A DNA stretch of 64,000 bases from Hirudinaria manillensis (Eukaryota; Annelida; Clitellata; Hirudinida; Hirudinidae): assembly GCA_034509925.1 (NCBI GenBank), contig CM067527.1, forward strand, positions 6,057,001 to 6,121,000, given 5' to 3'. Positions 62,201 through 64,000 of this stretch are shown in pieces. Numbering within the stretch: position 1 is the first letter of the stretch; each line of letters opens with the position of its first letter. Made by a program: the position numbers and the translations under genes. The notes beneath the pieces are model-generated. The model was not told the origin of the DNA, did not search any database, and worked only from the letters and a program-made list of their open reading frames with translations.

Positions 62201-64000
62201 AACTTGTTCTAAAACTTGCCTCCATTGTGACGATCCCGCATCTAAATTTGGATCGTGGTCTTTCAAATTTCCAAATGTTCAGACAGTCTCAGAAGTTCAC
62301 ATACTAGCCTGTAAAGATGGTTTGTATTAAGAAGAATTTGGCTACTACAAATAAAACAAGACCGATTCTTGTCTAGTAATTAGGAATTGCCTGTGTAAAT
62401 TATGTACGAAAAATAAAATTTTAACAATTTAAGGAAGCGAATGTCTCGGAGATATCGTTGTTGGAGTCAGCGATAGCGAAGATCCAGATCACACCGCCCT
62501 TTCCGTATGCAGTAAAAGCCACAAATGCGTTATCAAACGAGGAGTTCCAAGATGGTTGAAATTGCGATGCACCGCTCCTGTCACAGGAAAATACTTATTC
62601 ATCGTTAGAAACAAGAAACCGTCGCGAGCAATCTCAATTTCCGAAGTCAGAGTTCTCGATGTCAGCGGTGGTTTGGTCGACATGAAGCCAGGAGGTATCG
62701 CGTTTATTTTTTGATTCAAGATAAAATAACGTTTTGATGTTTAATTAATCGTATTAAATCCAGAGACCGAAGTACCGACTGAGCCAGGTAAGATTAAGAA
62801 ATTATTTCAATTTTACAAGAAAATGTACGAGACATATTCAAATTAAGAATACGTCGTAATTTATATGCATGGAACCGTCATTAATAAAAGATATTTATTT
62901 CTAAGGCTGGCAGAGACCAGAGACCGAAGTACCGACTGAGCCAGGTAATATTAATAAATTATTTCAATTTCACAAGACAATGTACGAGACCACACATTTT
63001 AATAACAACACGATCGCCAATTTGAACATTACACAATATAATTCATTATTATAACCAGTGCCAGAATATCCAGAGAACAGGCTCTTTGCATCCGAACCAA
63101 GCCCGCGTGAGTCCCGAAAATTATTAATAATTTTTGTTATACTTTTTAACTTTAAGTACTTTAATGACATCGTTTTGAAACAGCATGGAAAGTTGATGAC
63201 AAAGGACGTGCCTCCAATTGATGTTTAATTGAAGTTTTAAAATATTTAAATTAAGAATACGCCGAAATTTATATGTATGAAACCGCCATTAAAAAAAGAT
63301 AATTATTTCTAAGGCTGGCAGAGACCAGAGACAGAAGTACCGACTGAGCCAGGTAATATTAATAAATTATTTCAATTTCACAAGACAATGTACGAGACCA
63401 CACATTTTAATAAAAACACGATCGCCAATTTGAACATTACACAATATAATTCATTATTATAACCATTGCCAGAATATCTAGAGAACAGGCTCTTTGCATC
63501 CGAACCAAGGCCGCGTGAGTTTCAAAAATTATTAATAATTATTATTATTATACTTTTTAACTTTAAGTACTTTAATGACATCGTTTTGAAACAGCATGGA
63601 AAGTTGATGACAAAGGACGTGAGTGCTTCCTATTGATGTTTAATTGAAGTGTTAAAATAGTTAAATTAAGAATACGTCGAAATTTATATGTATAAAACCG
63701 TCATTAATGAAGTTATTTATTTCTAAGGCTGGCACATGATCTACCAAAAGAAAACTTGTGAGTATTGCATAGTTATTTTTATATTCTTGCTTATACATCG
63801 AATATCTATGAAATTAATTTTTCATTCGACTTTGTAATTAATCATTTCCGAATTTGGTAAACATATGCAGTTTGTATTATTATTTTATAAATGATGAAAA
63901 TTAATGCATTTAACATTTTTAACGATCCATTTGTGAATTTACAGATCACTTGATACGTCCAAAAAATCTCAAGAAGATTCAGTTCTACGTCTTGCCCGCT
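28492..64000 (+). CDS. Giant FTP-domain gene with microexon linkers (partial)
   Basis: A chain of phase-1 exons with no stop from 28492 to the window edge. It encodes 13 complete FTP domains and the start of another, about 3,057 codons before the last partial exon. Domains are two exons each (A 195-207 nt, B 225-279 nt). Between them lie 4 to 10 microexons of 18-60 nt, about 94 in all, each a multiple of 3 with AG before and GT after. The linkers are rich in Pro, Glu and Trp and fall into recurring types (ETEVPTEP, WQRPETEVPTEP, LFASEPRP, WKVDDKG, WHMIYQNKT, WYLVTEDRK). Before each domain from the second onward the same syntax recurs: a linker, then a W-x-(V/L)-x-x-x-G microexon, then a second Trp microexon. 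No start exon is visible; it may continue the six-domain gene. Extracellular function is inferred from domain type only. Splicing of each microexon is unproven without RNA. Confidence 0.75.
29710..30522 (+). CDS. Linker microexons, domain 1 to 2
   Basis: Four microexons: 29710-29727 (18 nt, GRGIFG), 30175-30213 (39 nt, QQKLSKNETLNE), 30298-30324 (27 nt, WKLDPDIG) and 30493-30522 (30 nt, WFLESHGKK). Donors are GTAAGT, GTGAGT, GTAAGT and GTGAGT, all strong. The last two are the divergent ancestors or cousins of the WKVDDKG and WHMIYQNKT microexons repeated downstream. Confidence 0.65.
31033..31843 (+). CDS. Giant gene FTP domain 2 (exons A, B)
   Basis: Exons 31033-31227 (195 nt) and 31565-31843 (279 nt). 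Half A: VVALDGLPETCSKTCRDC, then GYGWWQHQL and SSVEILACDD. Half B: IECLRDIVVGVTD, Cys pair, CKSPVTGNYLVVGR, ALSIAEIKA. It introduces the ALDGxxxTCxxTCxxC signature shared by all later domains. Confidence 0.75.
32159..34340 (+). CDS. Linker microexons, domain 2 to 3 (ten)
   Basis: 32159-32188 (EIKNTMNEQ), 32402-32425 (PDFNSEE), 32919-32978 (FEYHKEWSLKG...), 33472-33528 (KSGGEDEMFKPRPNG...), 33650-33691 (QYPENRLFASEPRP), 33769-33792 (WNVDDKG, weak GTGCCT donor), 33899-33937 (WQRPETEVPTGP, donor GTAGGA), 34053-34100 (VPQYPEHRLFASEPRP), 34178-34201 (WKVDDKG) and 34311-34340 (WHMIYQNKT). The first four are unique in the window; the last six are a doubled LFASEPRP-WxVDDKG module and are the source type of later arrays. 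Confidence 0.62.
34532..35111 (+). CDS. Giant gene FTP domain 3, type I
   Basis: Exons 34532-34735 and 34851-35111. Half A: HLIPPKNLKKIQFYVLP, VAALDGYSETCSKTCLHC, then GSWSFKFPNVQTVSEVHIL, where the usual WW is SW. Half B: SECLGEIVVGVSDSEDPDH, Cys pair, GKYLFIVRNKKPS, AISISEVRVL. First of seven near-identical type I copies; it is the most divergent of them (for example ASVRGKYL against APVTGKYL). Confidence 0.77.
35181..36450 (+). CDS. Linker microexons, domain 3 to 4 (eight)
   Basis: 35181-35204 (ETEVPTEP), 35324-35362 (WQRPETEVPTEP), 35479-35517 (WQRPDTKVPTEP), 35701-35739 (VYVHEEPHNDPEL), 35872-35892 (21 nt, ADYEKY), 36087-36134 (KTDLFRPNPATGLRP), 36232-36255 (WQVNENG) and 36421-36450 (WYLVTEDRK). 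This exact order recurs three more times downstream. Confidence 0.65.
36614..37279 (+). CDS. Giant gene FTP domain 4, type II
   Basis: Exons 36614-36820 and 37013-37279. Half A: VALDGYPNTCTRTCIGC, GSGFGWWHYEFQSATTV, FEVQILPCSD. Half B: IECLRDVVVGVSDRK, Cys pair, HPVTGKHLIIIRKK, ELSIAEIKV. Four copies of this type occur and their A exons appear identical. Confidence 0.77.
37454..38357 (+). CDS. Linker microexons, domain 4 to 5 (five)
   Basis: 37454-37480 (PSVASDSV), 37932-37955 (ETEVPTEP), 38070-38117 (VPQYPEHRIFASEPRP), 38195-38218 (WKVDDKG, good GTGAGT donor) and 38328-38357 (WHMIYQNKT). The 27-nt PSVASDSV exon always follows a type II domain. Confidence 0.65.
38550..39128 (+). CDS. Giant gene FTP domain 5, type I
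   Basis: Exons 38550-38753 and 38868-39128. Differs from domain 3 by Lys-to-Glu in ETCSETC and Ser-to-Thr in DPATKFG; half B has TAPVTGKYLFIV and VLEVNGG. No stop or frameshift. Confidence 0.77.
39199..40464 (+). CDS. Linker microexons, domain 5 to 6 (eight)
   Basis: 39199-39222, 39341-39379, 39496-39534, 39714-39752, 39886-39906, 40101-40148, 40246-40269 and 40435-40464. Same order and nearly the same sequences as the domain 3-4 linker; the VYVHEEPHNDPE exon ends in Phe rather than Leu (GAATTT). Confidence 0.65.
40628..41293 (+). CDS. Giant gene FTP domain 6, type II
   Basis: Exons 40628-40834 and 41027-41293, apparently identical to domain 4. The intron that follows contains the intact Gypsy element. 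Confidence 0.77.
41429..41671 (+). repeat. Gypsy 5' LTR
   Basis: 243 bp, starts TGTTGG and ends TTACAACA. The first 70 bp are palindromic TTAATTAA runs. AATAAAG near the 3' end is a possible polyadenylation signal. Matches the 3' LTR without visible differences. Confidence 0.95.
41673..41689 (+). other. Primer-binding site, tRNA-Leu type
   Basis: TGGTGTCAGGAGTGGGA begins two bases after the LTR. It is the complement of the 3' end of animal tRNA-Leu (CAG-type, ending CCCACTCCTGACA plus CCA), recalled from known tRNA sequence. Confidence 0.85.
41751..43127 (+). CDS. gag: Gypsy Gag with SAP-like motif and CCHC knuckle
   Basis: 458 residues from ATG at 41751. Residues about 6-42 (LRVPDLRRELRNRGLDATG, then LKAELQGRL) match a SAP-type helix-extended-loop-helix, a DNA-binding motif that is unusual in Gag. 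Residues about 66-105 are 11-residue repeats starting LRSDM(K/I)C, followed by longer KFQTSMDVLREEV repeats; this hendecad spacing predicts a long coiled coil. The capsid-like region follows (PPLFDGQGPWAVFRHQFE). A zinc knuckle CFRCNKPGHLARDC lies at about 426-439. The frame stops at TAG 43125-43127, overlapping pol. It packages the element RNA in a virus-like particle by family analogy. Confidence 0.93.
   Translation: MGPKILEDLRVPDLRRELRNRGLDATGLKAELQGRLEEWLLENNHDPSEYEFGVQKDWEAMICSIDTLRSDMKCDNNVLRSDMICGIDTLRSDMKCDINDLRSDMKSDIANFQVAMDVLREQVKTDVAKFQTSMDVLREEVRTDAAKFQTSMEEVKTDVANLRSSKEMADLRKVKAELDALKEEQRREIEKFKKYNESKTETYGREKTTRPPLFDGQGPWAVFRHQFETAAERNKWTEEEKATELIMVLRGRAAELLQTMLHCKAYSEIAEAMERRFGNGHMLEVHKNELKNRTQKQGETLQELEADVRRLAYLAHPGQSTDFIENIVTDAFIDGIRDVETKMALKIHGKKASHEALAFAISMEAARASIQNSLNVRKIEAQEDKDKEKDNDKNSEIIRRMAEQINNLSKPQGKPRFQEVDRRPRCFRCNKPGHLARDCRTTFPPKQQYWGRSYNQEN
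43064..46729 (+). CDS. pol: Gypsy Pol: protease, RT, RNase H, integrase
   Basis: Open frame of 1,221 codons overlapping the end of gag by 64 nt in the -1 frame; its first codon is TTG, so translation is expected by frameshift, not from its own start. In order: protease VIDTGAS (Asp about residue 69), RT with WSSPVVLVKKKDGS and YLDDIIVV (about 486), RNase H with FILDTDAS and LRTDHAS, integrase zinc region HLGVNKTIRKV...CRNCTNC (about 870-910), and catalytic core with LDIAGPF, HSDQGRNF and MVERFNRT (about 938, 996, 1034). A GPY/F module (WEGPYRI, about 1172) closes it. No chromodomain and no env follow. All key acidic residues are present and there are no stops. Confidence 0.95.
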   Translation: MQNDIPPKTTVLGKIVQSGKLEAAGFGGRRSVQQTRNAPLIFHVTALGKESSLGVKGKIGGNEYNMVIDTGASASIIQPKLAESSKITIAENYKLKTATGELVPVQGTTAITVDLGGRSFKQEFMIANITDECILGLDFMRRYGISIDMKGGILQQGTMEIPLHYGGTEVKDTFVKVLQNETIPAQSESLIWGGLEGDYTKFGIGAVEDQSGIGQGLLIGRALVRLNTGRVPLRVMNLSDQKQQIKAGTPIALCRNLERILTLDGSGNKHIKRDTISKPLMDNLLKDLNKTLQKEDYQQAEKLLSEFQDIMAEQDSPLGRTNLVQHQINTAGAKPIRQNPRPLPLATRANAKEMIKEMQDQGVIEPSNSPWSSPVVLVKKKDGSLRFCVDYRKLNEMTLKDSYPLPRIDDTLDTLSGSKIFSTLDLKSGYWQVELHPDDREKTAFSTGEGLWQFTVMPFGLCNAPATFERLMEHILRGLNWKVCLVYLDDIIVVGKTFGEHLDNLREVFSRIREAGMKLSPKKCSLFKKEVKYLGHIVSSEGVSTDPDKVEVVKNWPVPKNIQELQSFLGLCTYYRRFIANFSNIAKSLNELTVKGKPFIWNDSCEKAFDNLKAAMITAPILAYPIPGLPFILDTDASNCGIGSVLSQQVGNEEKVLAFYSRSLSKAERNYCVTRRELLAAVESMKHFHKYLLGQPFLLRTDHASLRWLLNFKNPEGQMARWIEKLQGFQFNIEHRRGQIHNNADALSRRPCQLNCRHCNNAEKKQETEECRQIRITAPEPWTESGLRDLQLRDEALAPILQWMEAGVKPGWQQIAEHGEVTKSYWAQWDSLRISNGLLHRKWETEDGTDYHLQIVLPRSCVSEVLQEFHNGTSGGHLGVNKTIRKVRERFYWLHYKQDVEEWCRNCTNCATSKGPQKKTKGLMQPYNVGVPFERIALDIAGPFPASKKGNRYILVISDYFTKWTEAFALPNQEAENVADVLVNNWISRFGVPLELHSDQGRNFESKIFQELCENLGIHKTRTTALHPQSDGMVERFNRTMEQYLSKMVSEQQDDWDRYLPLFLMAYRTAVHKTTGISPSKMTFGREIRLPADMMFGRAEEPKSACDYVSSLRNTLADTHQVARKNISVNSDQAKARYDRQANDISFKENELVWLYNPQRKKGKSPKLQKDWEGPYRIIKKINDVVYRIQKSARTRMKVVHSNRLAKYHGETEQPVRDEQI
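43082..43088 (+). promoter_or_regulatory. Probable -1 frameshift site between gag and pol
   Basis: CCCAAAA lies in the gag frame as C CCA AAA, the X XXY YYZ heptamer pattern, just after the zinc knuckle. Slipping back one base leads straight into the pol frame. A downstream stimulatory structure was not evaluated. Confidence 0.6.
46728..46740 (+). other. Polypurine tract
   Basis: AAGGGGAGGGCAA abuts the 3' LTR and overlaps the pol stop codon. It is the expected plus-strand primer. Confidence 0.85.
46741..46983 (+). repeat. Gypsy 3' LTR
   Basis: 243 bp, same start, end and internal sequence as the 5' LTR. It is followed by the rest of the TAA tract. Confidence 0.95.
47027..48409 (+). CDS. 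Linker microexons, domain 6 to 7 (six)
   Basis: 47027-47053 (PSVASDSV), 47505-47528 and 47983-48006 (both ETEVPTEP), 48122-48169 (VPEYPEHRPFASEPRP if spliced at the first AG), 48247-48270 (WKVDDKG; acceptor changed from CAG to AAG) and 48380-48409 (WHMIYQNKT). One extra ETEVPTEP exon arises from a local duplication. Confidence 0.62.
47131..48086 (+). repeat. Local 478-nt tandem duplication adding a microexon
   Basis: 47131-47608 is repeated at about 47609-48086, beginning tttaacctta and including the 24-nt ETEVPTEP exon with its splice sites. Only scattered differences are visible (for example one T fewer near 47669). Confidence 0.85.
48602..49180 (+). CDS. Giant gene FTP domain 7, type I
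   Basis: Exons 48602-48805 and 48920-49180. Same ETCSETC / DPATKFG variant as domain 5, so these two are direct duplicates. Confidence 0.77.
49250..50517 (+). CDS. Linker microexons, domain 7 to 8 (eight)
   Basis: 49250-49273, 49392-49430, 49547-49585, 49771-49809, 49942-49962, 50154-50201, 50299-50322 and 50488-50517; same order as the domain 3-4 linker. Confidence 0.65.
50681..51346 (+). CDS. Giant gene FTP domain 8, type II
   Basis: Exons 50681-50887 and 51080-51346; A exon apparently identical to domains 4 and 6. Confidence 0.77.
51524..53544 (+). CDS. Linker microexons, domain 8 to 9 (eight)
   Basis: 51524-51550 (PSVASGSV), then after the LTR fragment 52696-52734 (WQRPETEVPTEP, donor GTAATA), 52855-52896 (EYLENRLFASEPRP), 52974-52997 (WKVDDKG, GTGCCT donor), 53104-53142 (WQRPETEVPTEP), 53263-53304 (EYLENRLFASEPRP), 53382-53405 (WKVDDKG, GTGAGT donor) and 53515-53544 (WHMIYQKKT). 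The WQRP-LFASEPRP-WKVDDKG module is doubled. Confidence 0.6.
51785..52638 (+). mobile_element. Truncated Gypsy-like element (LTR + partial gag), copy 1
   Basis: An LTR at 51785-52082 (TGTTGGATCCCTGG...TTATTACA), then a primer-binding site at 52084-52100 differing by one base from that of the intact element. A gag start ATG at 52153 follows, with the same SAP-like opening (DELYVPRLRQEL) interrupted by TGA about 20 codons in. Gag similarity runs on (DPDEYEFESEF) and the element is cut at about 52638, where it joins host repeat sequence at agaataca/gtcg. There is no pol and no 3' LTR. It is a different family from the intact element but related in LTR ends, primer site and Gag. Confidence 0.85.
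53732..54310 (+). CDS. Giant gene FTP domain 9, type I
   Basis: Exons 53732-53935 and 54050-54310. Variant with HLIRPKN and GYIETCSKTC (Ser to Ile). Confidence 0.77.
54380..55369 (+). CDS. Linker microexons, domain 9 to 10 (eight)
   Basis: 54380-54403 (ETEVPTEP), 54522-54560 (WQRPETEVPTEP), 54675-54722 (LFASEPSP end), 54800-54823 (WKVDDKG, GTGCCT donor), 54929-54967, 55088-55129, 55207-55230 (good donor) and 55340-55369. Confidence 0.6.
55557..56135 (+). CDS. Giant gene FTP domain 10, type I
   Basis: Exons 55557-55760 and 55875-56135. Differs from domain 9 by Ile to Met (HLMRPKN). Confidence 0.77.
56205..57477 (+). CDS. Linker microexons, domain 10 to 11 (eight)
   Basis: 56205-56228, 56347-56385, 56502-56540, 56727-56765, 56899-56919, 57114-57161, 57259-57282 and 57448-57477. 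Same order as the domain 3-4 linker. Confidence 0.65.
57641..58306 (+). CDS. Giant gene FTP domain 11, type II
   Basis: Exons 57641-57847 and 58040-58306; A exon again apparently identical to the other type II copies. Confidence 0.77.
58484..60096 (+). CDS. Linker microexons, domain 11 to 12 (five)
   Basis: 58484-58510 (PSVASGSV), then after the LTR fragment 59656-59694 (WQRPETEVPTEP), 59815-59856 (EYLENRLFASEPRP), 59934-59957 (WKVDDKG, GTGAGT donor) and 60067-60096 (WHMIYQKKT). One three-exon module fewer than the sister linker after domain 8. Confidence 0.62.
58745..59598 (+). mobile_element. Truncated Gypsy-like element, copy 2 (duplicated with host DNA)
   Basis: Same LTR (58745-59042), primer site, gag start, early TGA and 3' junction as the copy at 51785, displaced by exactly 6,960 nt. 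At least four substitutions separate them. It was copied passively by the segmental duplication and did not transpose. Confidence 0.87.
60284..60865 (+). CDS. Giant gene FTP domain 12, type I
   Basis: Exons 60284-60487 and 60605-60865. HLIRPKN and GYIETCSKTC variant; half B has FIVRNKK changed to LIVRNKK and VLDVSGG. Confidence 0.77.
60935..61928 (+). CDS. Linker microexons, domain 12 to 13 (eight)
   Basis: 60935-60958, 61077-61115, 61230-61277, 61355-61378 (GTGCCT donor), 61485-61523, 61644-61685, 61766-61789 and 61899-61928; same order as the domain 9-10 linker. Confidence 0.6.
62116..62694 (+). CDS. Giant gene FTP domain 13, type I
   Basis: Exons 62116-62319 and 62434-62694, nearly identical to domain 12 (VLDVSGG variant). 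Confidence 0.77.
62764..63757 (+). CDS. Linker microexons, domain 13 to 14 (eight)
   Basis: 62764-62787, 62906-62944, 63059-63106, 63184-63207 (GTGCCT donor), 63314-63352, 63473-63514, 63595-63618 and 63728-63757; same order as the domain 9-10 linker. Confidence 0.6.
63945..64000 (+). CDS. Giant gene FTP domain 14, partial exon A
   Basis: The first 56 nt of a type I exon A (HLIRPKNLKKIQFYVLP) are present; the exon runs off the window, so the array continues. Confidence 0.8.

Larger units (their letters stand above)
53732..63944 (+). repeat. About 1.83-kb tandem unit (one type I domain + eight microexons)
   Basis: Type I domain starts at 53732 and 55557 (1,825 nt apart) and at 60284, 62116 and 63945 (1,832 and 1,829 nt apart). 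Each unit carries A, B, then microexons of 24, 39, 48, 24, 39, 42, 24 and 30 nt, so the youngest part of the array grows by this unit. Confidence 0.88.
50681..64000 (+). repeat. About 6.96-kb tandem duplication
   Basis: Type II domain, PSVASDSV exon, truncated LTR element and following linker at 50681-52734 recur at 57641-59694 with an offset of exactly 6,960 nt. Offsets to the left are 6,955-6,957. To the right the second copy lacks about 408 nt (one linker module). Only a few substitutions are visible across the LTR fragment, so the event is recent. Confidence 0.88.

Noticed and set aside
34405..63170. Repeated antisense frames of 66-78 residues recurring with each array unit
   Set aside because: They lie opposite FTP exons and introns and recur only because the units are duplicated; the plus-strand exons explain the conservation.
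52700..63760. Regularly spaced short repeats resembling a CRISPR array
   Set aside because: The repeats are microexons with splice signals in animal DNA; spacing and unit lengths vary and spacers are also repeated.

Overview
The window is AT-rich, intron-rich animal DNA. Evidence: GT-AG introns, signal-peptide exons, discoidin-like modules, R2-type and Gypsy retrotransposons, and long TAA microsatellites. No rRNA, tRNA or prokaryotic gene organisation was seen. I cannot name the species; an invertebrate metazoan is the safest reading.

The unifying theme is a cluster of secreted proteins built from FTP domains (eel-Fucolectin / Tachylectin-4 / Pentraxin-1, related to F5/8 type C). Each domain is split into exon A (xAVDGNxxTxSxxCxxC ... 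WWxVDLG ... V) and exon B (LQxFEVxV ... C ... GR.V.I.R ... LSIAEIxVY). All introns I could place are phase 1, so every internal exon is a multiple of 3 nt. Most exons are shorter than the supplied reading frames or lack their own start, so I assembled them by eye from splice sites and frame continuity.

Layout. 473-693: decayed exon B. 1863-11047 (+): single-domain secreted protein whose ~8.4-kb intron holds two head-to-tail R2-like elements on the minus strand (~2590-6546 and 6547-10525). 11940-12420: tail of a CR1/jockey-like element. 12831-14386 (+): second single-domain protein. 15206-18066 (-): two-domain protein. 19103-19171 (-): exon B remnant. 19293-20369 (-): single-domain protein. 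21190-21373: (TTA)n. 21759-28098 (+): six-domain, about 1,005-residue protein in three repeats of a 51-nt spacer exon plus two domains.

28492 to the window end (+): a giant gene that is open at its 5' side (it may be continuous with the previous gene) and runs off the 3' edge. It has 13 complete FTP domains plus the start of a fourteenth. They are joined by about 94 symmetric phase-1 microexons of 18-60 nt encoding Pro/Glu/Trp-rich linkers, more than 3,000 residues in this window. The locus has grown by nested tandem duplications (about 0.48, 1.83, 4.02 and 6.96 kb) with very little divergence. An intact Gypsy element with apparently identical LTRs (41429-46983) sits in one of its introns. 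A truncated relative (51785-52638) was copied along with the 6.96-kb duplication (58745-59598).

The best candidate for an undescribed system is this microexon-linked FTP-domain array: a modular, splice-symmetric gene that appears to be expanding and reshuffling its linker microexons.
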